Of a stretch of 17,653 nt of DNA, positions 6,294 through 14,350 are shown one piece after another. A program made the position numbers and the translations under genes. A model generated the notes under the pieces. The model saw only the letters and a list, made by a program, of their open reading frames with translations, ran no database searches and had not been told where the DNA came from. Source of the stretch: Actinomycetota bacterium (GTDB lineage: Bacteria; Actinomycetota; Humimicrobiia; Humimicrobiales; Humimicrobiaceae). The stretch spans positions 1 to 17,653 of the forward strand of contig JAHIPJ010000204.1 in the NCBI GenBank assembly GCA_018894445.1. The letters run 5' to 3'. The number at the start of each line of letters is the position of its first letter. Position 1 is the first letter of the stretch.

Positions 6294-7358
6294 ATGGTTC
6301 CGTTATTTTTTATTTCAAACCAACCTTTTTCTGGAAAGAGTTCGATGTGTGTAGGTGTAGGAAAATTATTTACTGAAAAAGGCCTGAAAGTAGGGTATAT
6401 GAAACCAGTAGGGACGTTGCCAATCCGGGTAGGAGGAATAACTACAGATGAAGATGCGCAATATATCTCAAATATACTGGACGTAAAAGAAGAACTTGAG
6501 GATATATGCCCTATTGTGTTAACCCAGCATTTTAACAGAGAAGGCCTGAAAGATCAAAGTTTCTCTAAGGGGTTTGTGGATTTAATTGCTAAAGCTTACG
6601 AGAGAATTCAAAAGGGTAAGGATATTGTAATTTTAGAAGGGGCTAAAAGTGTTGAGGACGGCTACTTCCTGGGGATATCTTCAGATAAAATTTGTGAAAA
6701 ATTGGGTGCCAGGGTAATTATGGTAATTAAATATAGCTCTGAAATTGTAGATCAAATTCTTTATTCAAAGGAATTTTTAGAAGATTACCTGAGTGGTGTA
6801 ATCATAAATTGGGTTCCAAGAAGCCAGATGAACTACCTCGAAGAATTGATAGTTCCATTCCTGACAAAAAAGGGAATAGAAGTTTTTGGATATATAGCTT
6901 CGGACAAGATGCTGTCCTCTGTAAGTATAAAGGAAATGTCCGAGCTTTTAGGCGGACAGATAATTTGCGCTGAAGATAAAGTTAATGAATTAGTGGAGAC
7001 ATTTATGGTTGGAGCTATGGGTCAGGAACAGGCGCTTAAATTTTTTAGAAGAAAGGCCAATAAAGCGGTTATAACCGGTGGAGACAGGGCGGATGTTCAG
7101 CTTGCAGCGCTGGAAACACCTACTAAATGTCTTATACTTACAGGTAATTTTCAGCCAAGCACTATAGTTCTGGGAAGGGCTGAAGAATTAGGCGTGCCTA
7201 TGATTCTGGTTAATTATGATACGCTTACTGCAGTAGAGAAAGTTGGAGAAATTATCGGCCATGTAAGATTTCATGAAATTAAAAAAATAGATAAAATAGT
7301 TGAAGTGGTACGGGAGTATATAGATATAAACAGATTGCTGGAAATTTCAAAAAAATAA
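6294..7358 (+). CDS. P-loop/DRTGG protein, like the N-terminal region of phosphotransacetylase
   Basis: The 354 residues have two domains: a BioD-like P-loop NTPase (about 1-210, phosphate loop NQPFSGKSS at 9-17, later VILEGAKSVEDG) and a DRTGG-type domain (from about 215, with VITGGDRADVQL around 256-267). The same pair forms the N-terminal, regulatory part of long phosphotransacetylases such as E. coli Pta; the catalytic PTA domain is missing. Stand-alone versions often adjoin ADP-forming acetyl-CoA synthetase genes, as here, where the ATG is 1 nt after the upstream stop and AGGAGG (6284-6289) overlaps the end of that gene. The likely role is sensing or regulating acetyl-CoA/acetate flux, but no activity is established for this family that I can state with certainty. 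A dethiobiotin synthetase role is unlikely given the DRTGG domain and no biotin genes nearby. Confidence 0.8.
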   Translation: MVPLFFISNQPFSGKSSMCVGVGKLFTEKGLKVGYMKPVGTLPIRVGGITTDEDAQYISNILDVKEELEDICPIVLTQHFNREGLKDQSFSKGFVDLIAKAYERIQKGKDIVILEGAKSVEDGYFLGISSDKICEKLGARVIMVIKYSSEIVDQILYSKEFLEDYLSGVIINWVPRSQMNYLEELIVPFLTKKGIEVFGYIASDKMLSSVSIKEMSELLGGQIICAEDKVNELVETFMVGAMGQEQALKFFRRKANKAVITGGDRADVQLAALETPTKCLILTGNFQPSTIVLGRAEELGVPMILVNYDTLTAVEKVGEIIGHVRFHEIKKIDKIVEVVREYIDINRLLEISKK

Positions 7359-7376
7359 TTACAGCTAAAATCAATT

Positions 7377-8396
7377 ATGGTGCAGTTTAACTCAAACAAT
7401 TATTCAATCATTATAGATGCGATGGGAGGAGATTTTGCCCCTGAAGAGATTGTTAAGGGTTCTATAGAAGCCAGAGCAGCCTTTCAAGTAAAAATAAAAC
7501 TGGTTGGAAATAAAGATAAGATAAAGACAGTTGCAGCAGCCAGCCAGTTAAATCTTGATGGTATAGAGATTGTTCCAAGCTCCCAGGAAGTAAGTATGAA
7601 CGAATCCCCATCAGAAATACTAAAGAAAAAAAGGAATTCCTCAATTTTTATAGGTTCAGAGCTCGCATCCAAGGGTCAGGGAAAAGCTTTTCTCTCTGCT
7701 GGTAATACTGGTGCGGTAATGGCCTGCTCTCTTTTTAATATGAAAAGAATAGAAAATATAATAAGACCTGCTATTGCAGTGATAATACCTTTATCGGATA
7801 GGAAATTTGTATTAATCGATGCTGGAGCCAATGCTGATTGCAAACCTCAATATTTAAAGCAATTTGCTATAATGGGAAAAATTTATTCCGAGAATATTCT
7901 TGGAATAGACAATCCAAGAGTGGCTCTGGTTAATATTGGCGAGGAAGAAAAGAAAGGGGGCGAACTGGTGGTTGAAAGTTACAGATTACTTAAAAGCTAT
8001 CCTAAAATTAATTTTATCGGAAATATAGAAGGCAGGGAACTGTTTGAGGGTGCAGCAGATGTGGTGGTTTGTGATGGGTTTGTAGGAAACGTAATATTGA
8101 AGTCGGCTGAGGGTCTGGCAAACTTCTTTTTTGGTGAAATAAAACAAATCTTGACTTCAGGTATACTGGCCAAACTTTCAGCTTTGTGGCTCAGGAGCTC
8201 TTTTACCACGATGAAGAAGAAATTTGATTATGAAGAATATGGAGGAGCACAACTTTTAGGGTTAAATGGACTGGTAATTATTTCTCATGGAAGCTCAAAG
8301 TCCAGAGCAATTAAAAATGCCATAAAAGTAGCCATAGAAGGCTTGAAAACAAATCTAACCAGTAAGATCAATGAAGAAATTAATAATATAAATTAA
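7377..8396 (+). CDS. plsX: Phosphate acyltransferase PlsX
   Basis: PlsX makes acyl-phosphate from acyl-ACP, the donor used by PlsY for the first acylation of glycerol-3-phosphate in phospholipid synthesis; it works at the inner face of the membrane. The 339 residues contain the family motifs [16 protein letters not shown] near the start, [39 protein letters not shown], and the C-terminal [20 protein letters not shown]. About eight residues precede the usual N-terminal strand, but ATG 7377 is the only good start. No ribosome-binding site is seen before it, so coupling to the upstream gene 18 nt away is possible. The fabH, fabD and fabG genes that often follow are absent; acpP follows directly. 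Confidence 0.96.
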   Translation: MVQFNSNNYSIIIDAMGGDFAPEEIVKGSIEARAAFQVKIKLVGNKDKIKTVAAASQLNLDGIEIVPSSQEVSMNESPSEILKKKRNSSIFIGSELASKGQGKAFLSAGNTGAVMACSLFNMKRIENIIRPAIAVIIPLSDRKFVLIDAGANADCKPQYLKQFAIMGKIYSENILGIDNPRVALVNIGEEEKKGGELVVESYRLLKSYPKINFIGNIEGRELFEGAADVVVCDGFVGNVILKSAEGLANFFFGEIKQILTSGILAKLSALWLRSSFTTMKKKFDYEEYGGAQLLGLNGLVIISHGSSKSRAIKNAIKVAIEGLKTNLTSKINEEINNIN

Positions 8397-8426
8397 AACA
8401 ATAGTAACAATTAAAACAATAGTAAA
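8391..8426 (+). repeat. 18-bp tandem duplication between plsX and acpP
   Basis: AATTAAAACAATAGTAAC (8391-8408) is followed at once by AATTAAAACAATAGTAAA (8409-8426), 17 of 18 bases identical. The first copy contains the plsX stop codon and the second runs into the AAAGGAG ribosome-binding site of acpP (8425-8431). It looks like a recent local duplication that lengthened the gap. Confidence 0.85.
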
Positions 8427-8436
8427 AGGAGTAAGA

Positions 8437-8673
8437 ATGGAAAATTTTGACAAGCTTAAAAAGATTTTAATTGATGTACTTGGCGCTAAGGAAGAAGATA
8501 TTAAAGCTGAAAGTAAATTTGTTGATGATCTGGGAGCTGACTCACTGGATTTAGTAGAACTTATTATGGCATTTGAGGATAAATTCGGGATAGAAATAAG
8601 CGATGAAGATGCTGAAAAAATTGTTACAGTAAAGGATACTCTGGATTATATTGATGCTCATTCTAAAAAATAA
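8437..8673 (+). CDS. acpP: Acyl carrier protein
   Basis: ACP carries growing fatty acyl chains on a phosphopantetheine arm in the cytosol. The 78-residue acidic protein has the helix II signature [20 protein letters not shown]; Ser36 of the DSL motif is the attachment site. The length and the four-helix pattern are standard. ATG 8437 is supported by AAAGGAG (8425-8431), 5 nt upstream. It lies 40 nt after plsX, whose substrate is acyl-ACP, and ahead of rnc, an order shared with Bacillota and several other phyla, although the fab genes usually between plsX and acpP are missing. Confidence 0.97.
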   Translation: MENFDKLKKILIDVLGAKEEDIKAESKFVDDLGADSLDLVELIMAFEDKFGIEISDEDAEKIVTVKDTLDYIDAHSKK

Positions 8674-8729
8674 TTTTAAATATGGATAAAAAAAGTTTTA
8701 TAGTTGTATAAGATGGGGAAATTTATTTA

Positions 8730-9434
8730 ATGAACGATGAAGGTGTCCTGAGGAGCAGAGTAAGAGACTGGTTAAAAAGTTTGGGAATTAATCCTGTAGA
8801 TTTAAAAATTTATATACAAAGTTTAACTCACAGATCTTTTGCGCATCAGATAAATGTTCAATCACGTGGGAACGAACAGCTGGAGTTTTTGGGTGATAGT
8901 GTACTTTCCTTTATCATTACATCATATTTATATAAAAAATACAGCAATTTTACCGAAGGGGAAATGGCTAAAATAAGATCAGTTTTAATCAATAGAGAGA
9001 CGCTGTTTAAAATAGCCAGAGAAATAAAAATAGACCAGCAGATACTTTTAAGTGAAAATGAAGAATCCTGCAAGGGAAGAAAAAAAATATCTATTTTAGC
9101 TAATAGCGTAGAAGCTCTTATAGGTGCTATTTACGTTGATAAGGGAATTGATTTTACTTTTAATTGGGTCCTGGAAAGATATGAAGATAAAATTAAAACT
9201 TCTGAAATTATAGATTATAAAACTTATCTTCAGGAAGTTATTCAAGCGGATTATTCCAAACTTGCAAGATATAAACTGGTTAAATCCGAAGGTCCCGATC
9301 ATAATAAATCATTTTATTCAATGGTAATGATCGATGATGAAATAATTGGCAGGGGCGAAGGAAAAAGTAAAAAAGATTCCGAACAGGATGCTGCAAAAAA
9401 TACTTTAAAAACGCTGTATAATTTAAATTTATAA
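8730..9434 (+). CDS. rnc: Ribonuclease III
   Basis: RNase III cuts double-stranded RNA, including rRNA precursors. The 234 residues comprise the nuclease domain (about 1-155) with the signature NEQLEFLGDSVL (48-59; Glu49, Glu52 and Asp56 fit acidic residues of the metal site), TEGEM (Glu78 region), and SILANSVEALIGAIYVD (121-137), followed by a double-stranded RNA-binding domain (about 160-232, ending KKDSEQDAAKNTLKTLY). In the last nuclease motif the usual Asp (Asp114 in E. coli) is Asn125, while the essential Glu (Glu117 in E. coli) is kept as Glu128. The ATG has no good ribosome-binding site. It precedes smc by 21 nt, a classic pairing. Confidence 0.95.
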   Translation: MNDEGVLRSRVRDWLKSLGINPVDLKIYIQSLTHRSFAHQINVQSRGNEQLEFLGDSVLSFIITSYLYKKYSNFTEGEMAKIRSVLINRETLFKIAREIKIDQQILLSENEESCKGRKKISILANSVEALIGAIYVDKGIDFTFNWVLERYEDKIKTSEIIDYKTYLQEVIQADYSKLARYKLVKSEGPDHNKSFYSMVMIDDEIIGRGEGKSKKDSEQDAAKNTLKTLYNLNL

Positions 9435-9455
9435 TTTTTATTTAGGAAATTAAAG

Positions 9456-11774
9456 TTGTACTTAAAGAATATAACACTCCGTGGTTTTAAATCTTTCAAA
9501 AATAAAAGTCAATTATTTTTTGAGCCTGGGATCAGTGTAATTGTTGGGCCCAATGGAAGCGGTAAAAGCAACGTAGCAGATGCTATCTCCTGGGTTCTGG
9601 GTGAGCAAAGCCCGAAATCACTTCGTGGGAGCTCAATGGGAGATGTAATTTTCAGGAGTAAAAATGAAGAAATGGGAATTGCTGAAGTTTCTCTGATGTT
9701 TGATAACTCAAATAAATTATTTAATACAGAGTTCAGGGATGTTAAATTCACCCGCAGGGTATTTACAAGAGGAGGCAGTGAGTATTTTATAAATTCTTCA
9801 CCCTGCAGACTAATAGATATACAGGAGCTTACAGCTGACACCGGGATAGGGAGGGGCTTGTATATTATTATAAATCAGGGACAGATTAATGAAATTGCAG
9901 TGCTGAAACCTATTGAAAGGAAAAATATAATAGATGAGGTACTGGGAATATCAAAACATAAAAACAGGAGGGATAAATCCCTGAGCAAGCTTCAAAAAGT
10001 AAAAAATGATATCGAGAGGATAGATGATTTGATGGAAGAAATAAAAAGGACAATGGATCCCCTTGAAATTGAAGCAAAAAGAGCCCAAAAACATGCTGAA
10101 ATTTTCAATTTACTTAAGGACGAGGAAATCTCTCTTTTTATCACTCATCTTAACCATTTAAATAATGAATGGGAAAGTGAAAACGAATCTTATAGGAAAA
10201 ATAAAGATGAGTTAAAAGAAATCAGCAGTAAAATTTTAAGCGTAGAAAAGGAGAAGGACGATCTTATAAAAATTTCTAATAAGGAGCAGGATGAGTACGA
10301 ATTCTGGAAAAATAAGATTGACTGGTTTAATTCAGAAAAAAACAGGCTCGAAAGTATCATAGCTCTGATTGAAAGTAAAAAGAATGTATTCAGCACGTTA
10401 TATAATATTTTCGATCTAAAGTTTACCAGTGGTATGAGTGGTACGAACGAACTGAAGGTCTCATTGGAGAAAGACAAAAATGGTATTGATATATCTTATA
10501 TGCAGAAAATTTCAAATGGACTTAAAAGGATTGATGACCTGCTCCTGAAATTTTTAGAAAATTTAAAGAAAACAGTAAAAGATAAAAATACTGTCGATTA
10601 TGTTGAAAATGAAGGAAATTTAATTATAGAAGAGATAAAGAAATTACATAAGATAATTGAAACCAGTCATCAAGGTAAAGATGCGATCAGTAAAAAAGAA
10701 CCTCAAAAAGGAAATGAGAAGCAAGTCGATAATTTTAAGAAGAGACTGGACCGGATTAGAATCATAAAGAATATTTGTATGACAAACCTGGAAAGGTCTA
10801 GAAAGATTCATTCAATTCTAAATGGCTATCTATCAGTTTCAGAAGATATAAAAAACAAACTTTACCCGGAATTTGAAAGAAGAAGCAATTTAATTTCAGG
10901 CAGTCAGGATAAAATAAATGGACTTGGCACCAGGATAAACCAGCTAAGTATCTCTAGATCAAACCTGGAGAACAATATATATAAAATCGACTTAAAGAAG
11001 GAACAAATAAAGGAAAAGGTAGGAGCTATTACAGAGAATATTGTAGATAATTATAATTTATCAATTGATTATGCATTGAAAAGTTACAGTCCGAGCAGTG
11101 ACATTAAGGAGTCCGAAGTTAAAGTAAAAAGATTTAAAAATGAAATAAAGAAATATGGAAATGTTAATCCCAATGCATCAATTGAATATAACAGAATAAA
11201 AAAAAGATTCGACTTCCTGGCTGATCAGAATCTTGATCTGGTTGAAAGCAAAAAAAATCTGGAGGAATTAATTAAGGATATAAATGAAAGGATAGCTGAA
11301 TATTTTTTTAAAAAATTTGATGAAATCAACCAGTGTTTTAAAAACTATTTTAAGATTCTATTTCCCTTAGGTGAGGGTGAGATGCAGCTTGAAAAAAGTG
11401 ATAGCGAAAGCGATGATGAAATAGGTGTGGATCTGAAGGTAGATATTGGTAATAATAAGTTTGTTCCTCTTTCATTGCTATCCGGAGGAGAGAAATCTTT
11501 AGTTTCTATAGCATTTCTTTTTTCTATTTATTCAATAAATTCATCACCTTTTTATGTTTTTGATGAAGTAGATGCTGCGCTGGATGATGTAAATATTAGC
11601 AGATTTCTGACCCTGGTGAAGAAATTTTCTGAAAAGCAGCAGATAATAATAATTACTCACCAGAAACGAACAATGGAAGTTGCAGATACGATTTATGGAG
11701 TAACTATGCAATCCAACGGAATTTCCAAAATAATTTCTGAAAAGATCGGGAAAAAATATGCAGAAGTTAATTAA
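9456..11774 (+). CDS. smc: Short Smc-family chromosome partition protein without a recognisable hinge
   Basis: Bacterial Smc is a condensin ATPase that organises and helps segregate the chromosome with ScpA and ScpB (neither is in this window). The head is complete: Walker A GPNGSGKS (31-38) followed by the Smc-specific ADAISWVLGEQSPKSLRG, Q-loop INQGQ (139-143), signature LLSGGEK (674-680), Walker B FYVFDEVDAALDD (699-711), and ITHQKRTMEVAD. The arm segment GNVNPNASIEYNRIKKRFDFL (568-588) is also canonical. However, the protein is 772 residues rather than about 1,150-1,200. The arms are about 140 residues (165-305) and 185 residues (430-615), joined by about 120 polar residues (306-425) lacking the glycine-rich hinge motifs. 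The frame is open throughout, so this is not an obvious frameshift. TTG 9456 is chosen because MYLKNITLRGFKSF matches the family start and AGGA (9444-9447) precedes it by 8 nt. It overlaps ftsY by 17 nt. Confidence 0.85.
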   Translation: MYLKNITLRGFKSFKNKSQLFFEPGISVIVGPNGSGKSNVADAISWVLGEQSPKSLRGSSMGDVIFRSKNEEMGIAEVSLMFDNSNKLFNTEFRDVKFTRRVFTRGGSEYFINSSPCRLIDIQELTADTGIGRGLYIIINQGQINEIAVLKPIERKNIIDEVLGISKHKNRRDKSLSKLQKVKNDIERIDDLMEEIKRTMDPLEIEAKRAQKHAEIFNLLKDEEISLFITHLNHLNNEWESENESYRKNKDELKEISSKILSVEKEKDDLIKISNKEQDEYEFWKNKIDWFNSEKNRLESIIALIESKKNVFSTLYNIFDLKFTSGMSGTNELKVSLEKDKNGIDISYMQKISNGLKRIDDLLLKFLENLKKTVKDKNTVDYVENEGNLIIEEIKKLHKIIETSHQGKDAISKKEPQKGNEKQVDNFKKRLDRIRIIKNICMTNLERSRKIHSILNGYLSVSEDIKNKLYPEFERRSNLISGSQDKINGLGTRINQLSISRSNLENNIYKIDLKKEQIKEKVGAITENIVDNYNLSIDYALKSYSPSSDIKESEVKVKRFKNEIKKYGNVNPNASIEYNRIKKRFDFLADQNLDLVESKKNLEELIKDINERIAEYFFKKFDEINQCFKNYFKILFPLGEGEMQLEKSDSESDDEIGVDLKVDIGNNKFVPLSLLSGGEKSLVSIAFLFSIYSINSSPFYVFDEVDAALDDVNISRFLTLVKKFSEKQQIIIITHQKRTMEVADTIYGVTMQSNGISKIISEKIGKKYAEVN

Positions 11775-12630
11775 AAATTTAAGTTATATCTGGAATAAGT
11801 TTAAAAATGACCGCGAGTCATTCTGGGACGAGCTGGAAGAACAGATGATAACCAGTGATATCAGCATTAATACTGCCAGCAGGATATTAGAAGAAGTAAA
11901 AAACTATGTTTACCGTGAAAATATAAATAACCTTGAAAAAGTAAAATCTTCATTAAAACAGCAAATTATAGAAATTCTCAAGTGCAATGGAGATAGTAAA
12001 TTAAATATATCATCCAGACCTCCCACAGTATTCCTGATAATTGGAGTAAATGGTGTGGGTAAGACCACCTCGATAGCAAAATTAGCCAATATGTTTAAAA
12101 AGAATGGAAAAAAGGTCTTGATATCAGCAGCTGATACTTACAGATCGGCTGCAGTGGAACAGCTACAATATTATGCTGAAATATTAGGAATGGATATGGT
12201 TTACCACCAGAAGTTTTCAGACCCCGGGGCAGTAGTTTATGATAGTGTAGAAAAGGCAAAGGCCAGAGGAACCGATCTGGTAATAATTGATACTGCAGGA
12301 AGAATGCAAACTTCGTATAATCTTATGGAAGAACTTAAAAAAATAAAAAAAGTAATCTGCAGGAGAATAGACCGGGAAGTTGATGAAATATTGCTTGTAG
12401 TGGATTCCACTACAGGTCAGAATGCCAGAAATCAGGCAGAATTATTTAACAATTCATTAAATTTAACTGGAATTATTTTAACTAAAACCGACAGCACTTC
12501 TAAAGGCGGAATAGTGATTACTATAAAGAATGATCTGAATATTCCTATAAAGCTGGTTACCAATGGTGAAAAATTAGAAGACATATCTTATTTTGATCCG
12601 GTCAGATTCACTGAATTGATATTCTCTTAA
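11758..12630 (+). CDS. ftsY: Signal recognition particle receptor FtsY
   Basis: FtsY is the membrane-associated GTPase that receives SRP-ribosome complexes and pairs with Ffh. The 290 residues contain only the N (about 1-85) and G domains; the acidic A domain of E. coli FtsY is absent, as in many Gram-positive bacteria. GTPase motifs are GVNGVGKTTSIAKLA (G1, 96-110), DTYRSAAVEQL (126-136), DTAGR (178-182), TKTDSTSKGG (G4, 242-251) and VTNGEK (267-272). The G4 element reads TKTDS where TKLDG is usual, and the closing loop is TNGE instead of the usual GxGE. ATG 11758 lies inside the end of smc with GGGA (11748-11751) 6 nt upstream, so translation is probably coupled. Identity over Ffh is decided by the absence of an M domain and by the next gene being Ffh. 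Confidence 0.93.
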   Translation: MQKLIKNLSYIWNKFKNDRESFWDELEEQMITSDISINTASRILEEVKNYVYRENINNLEKVKSSLKQQIIEILKCNGDSKLNISSRPPTVFLIIGVNGVGKTTSIAKLANMFKKNGKKVLISAADTYRSAAVEQLQYYAEILGMDMVYHQKFSDPGAVVYDSVEKAKARGTDLVIIDTAGRMQTSYNLMEELKKIKKVICRRIDREVDEILLVVDSTTGQNARNQAELFNNSLNLTGIILTKTDSTSKGGIVITIKNDLNIPIKLVTNGEKLEDISYFDPVRFTELIFS

Positions 12631-12662
12631 TTTGAAACTCAAGATAGAAAGGGATTTTGTGA

Positions 12663-13991
12663 ATGTTTGATCTGCTCACAGCCAAATTTGAAGATTTATT
12701 TTATAAAATAAGAAATAAAGGGAAATTAAGCCCAAATGATTTAGATAGTGCTTTAAGAGAAATAAAGCTGGCTTTACTGGAGGCTGATGTAAATTTTAAA
12801 GTGGTTAAAGAATTTATAGAGAATGTAAAGGCGAAGGCAACAGGCGAGAAGATATTGGAAAGCTTAACCCCTTATCAGCATGTAGTAAAAATAGTAAATG
12901 AAGAGATTATAAGAATGCTGGGTTCAAGCAGTGGCGGTATTAATTTTGCTTCCAGAGGTCCTACAATTATAATGACTGTTGGACTTCATGGTTCTGGAAA
13001 AACCTCATCTGTTATTAAATTAGCTAATTTTTTAAAAACTAAATATCAAAAAAAGGTATCTGTGGTTGCTGCAGATGTATACAGGCCGGCTGCAGTACTA
13101 CAGCTGGAAGATATGGCAAAAAATATAGATGTGGATGTTTATTCTGAAAATAATTCAGACCCGGTATCCATATCGGTAAGAGGCGTAGAATTATTTAAAA
13201 AATCCGGGAGCGATGTAATCATAATTGATACTGCTGGAAGGTTACATATTGATGAAAATATGATGGATGAGATTGCAAATATCAGAAATAAAACCACGCC
13301 ACATCAAATATATCTCGTATTGGATGCTATGACCGGTCAGGAAGCTGTAAATATTGCTTCCAGTTTTAACATGCGGGTTGAATGTGATGGAATAATCCTG
13401 ACTAAATTAGACAGTGATACCAGGGGAGGTGCTGCGCTCTCAGTATATTATGTAGTTAAAAAACCGGTAAAATTTGTATCTAATGGGGAGAAAATCGAGG
13501 ATTTTGATATATTTTACCCGGACAGGATAGCTTCCAGAATATTAGGTAAGGGCGACATTTTAACACTGATTGAAAAAGCGGAAAAAGTAGTAAGTGAAAA
13601 AGAGGCAAAGAGAATAGAAGAGAAAATTTACAGGAATGAATTAAATTTTGAGGATTTTGTTGCACAGATAAGAAGTTTAAAGAAGATGGGGTCAATAGAT
13701 AAGATATTTTCGATGATGCCCATAGTCAATAAAAGTAAAATATTTAAAAAAGTAAATTTAGATGATTCGCATCTGTCTCATATAGAAGCCATAATTAATT
13801 CTATGACTGTGGATGAAAGAAGAAAACCGCATATAATTAACGGCAGCAGAAAAAAGAGAATAGCAAAAGGAAGCGGCAATTCTGTAACAGAAGTAAATAA
13901 ACTACTGGAACAATTTAGCAAAACAAAACAGATGTTAAAACAATTTTCAGGGCTGAAAGGGAAATTTAAATTACCTCCTGGTAATTTTTAG
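12663..13991 (+). CDS. ffh: Signal recognition particle protein Ffh
   Basis: Ffh binds 4.5S/6S SRP RNA and hydrophobic signal sequences and delivers ribosomes to FtsY. The 442 residues hold an N domain (1-95), a G domain with GLHGSGKTSSVIKLA (107-121), DVYRPAAVLQLE (138-149), DTAGRLHIDENMMDE (189-203), TKLDSDTRGGAALS (247-260) and VSNGEKIEDF (272-281), and an M domain (about 296-442) with the RNA-binding stretch KPHIINGSRKKRIAKGSG (388-405). The M domain contains rather few methionines (342, 351, 352, 381, 424). AAAGGGA (12648-12654) precedes the ATG by 8 nt. It follows ftsY by 32 nt; the ylxM gene that lies between them in Bacillota is absent. The SRP RNA gene is not in this window. Confidence 0.97.
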   Translation: MFDLLTAKFEDLFYKIRNKGKLSPNDLDSALREIKLALLEADVNFKVVKEFIENVKAKATGEKILESLTPYQHVVKIVNEEIIRMLGSSSGGINFASRGPTIIMTVGLHGSGKTSSVIKLANFLKTKYQKKVSVVAADVYRPAAVLQLEDMAKNIDVDVYSENNSDPVSISVRGVELFKKSGSDVIIIDTAGRLHIDENMMDEIANIRNKTTPHQIYLVLDAMTGQEAVNIASSFNMRVECDGIILTKLDSDTRGGAALSVYYVVKKPVKFVSNGEKIEDFDIFYPDRIASRILGKGDILTLIEKAEKVVSEKEAKRIEEKIYRNELNFEDFVAQIRSLKKMGSIDKIFSMMPIVNKSKIFKKVNLDDSHLSHIEAIINSMTVDERRKPHIINGSRKKRIAKGSGNSVTEVNKLLEQFSKTKQMLKQFSGLKGKFKLPPGNF

Positions 13992-14004
13992 GTAAAAAAA
14001 TATT

Positions 14005-14032
14005 TTGCAAGTTTTATAGAAAAATATATAAT
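14005..14032 (+). promoter_or_regulatory. Candidate promoter upstream of rpsP
   Basis: TTGCAA (14005-14010) and TATAAT (14027-14032) are spaced by 16 nt. Transcription would start near 14039 and give a leader of about 39 nt to rpsP. It would let the ribosomal-protein and tRNA/rRNA-modification genes be expressed apart from ffh. Confidence 0.5.
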
Positions 14033-14057
14033 TATGAAAGCATAAAGCTATATATTT
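14022..14057 (+). repeat. Imperfect inverted repeat before rpsP
   Basis: AAATATATA (14022-14030) pairs with TATATATTT (14049-14057), and inside it TTATG (14032-14036) pairs with CATAA (14041-14045) around AAAG. This forms a hairpin with a small internal loop. It overlaps the candidate -10 and ends 8 nt before the GGAGG of rpsP. There is no T-run, so it is not a simple terminator. It would fold fully only in transcripts reading through from ffh. Confidence 0.5.
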
Positions 14058-14077
14058 AGGAATTTGGAGGTTATAGA

Positions 14078-14323
14078 TTGAGTGTAAAGATCAGGTTGGC
14101 TAGAATGGGTTCAAAAAAGAAACCCTTTTACAGAATTGTGGTAGCGGATATCAGGTCGCCAAGAGATGGAAGGTTCATTGAAAAAATAGGCATATATGAT
14201 CCGAAATGTGATCCATCGAGAATAGAAGTAGATAAAGACAAGGCTCTTGATTGGATTAAGAAAGGTGCAAAACCGACAGATACAGTTCAAAAACTTTTTG
14301 ATAAAATTGATCTAAAGAAGTAG
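14078..14323 (+). CDS. rpsP: 30S ribosomal protein S16
   Basis: S16 is an early-binding protein needed for 30S subunit assembly. The 81 residues begin with the family pattern [20 protein letters not shown], followed by [17 protein letters not shown], and have the C-terminal [12 protein letters not shown]. The length is standard. The start is TTG at 14078, set by a perfect GGAGG (14066-14070) 7 nt upstream. It opens the S16 - KhpA - RimM - TrmD - L19 group, one of the most conserved ribosome-biogenesis operons in bacteria; RimM binds near S16-containing intermediates during 30S maturation. Confidence 0.98.
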   Translation: MSVKIRLARMGSKKKPFYRIVVADIRSPRDGRFIEKIGIYDPKCDPSRIEVDKDKALDWIKKGAKPTDTVQKLFDKIDLKK

Positions 14324-14350
14324 TTATTACAATTAGACTGGAGGTAAACA

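Noticed and set aside
9456..11774. Smc as RecN, SbcC/Rad50 or another SMC-like ATPase
   Set aside because: The head motifs (GEQSPKSLRG, DEVDAALDD, ITHQKRTMEVAD) and the rnc-smc-ftsY position are specific to Smc; no CxxC zinc hook is seen.
14022..14057. Intrinsic terminator after ffh
   Set aside because: The stem has almost no G:C pairs and no T-run follows.
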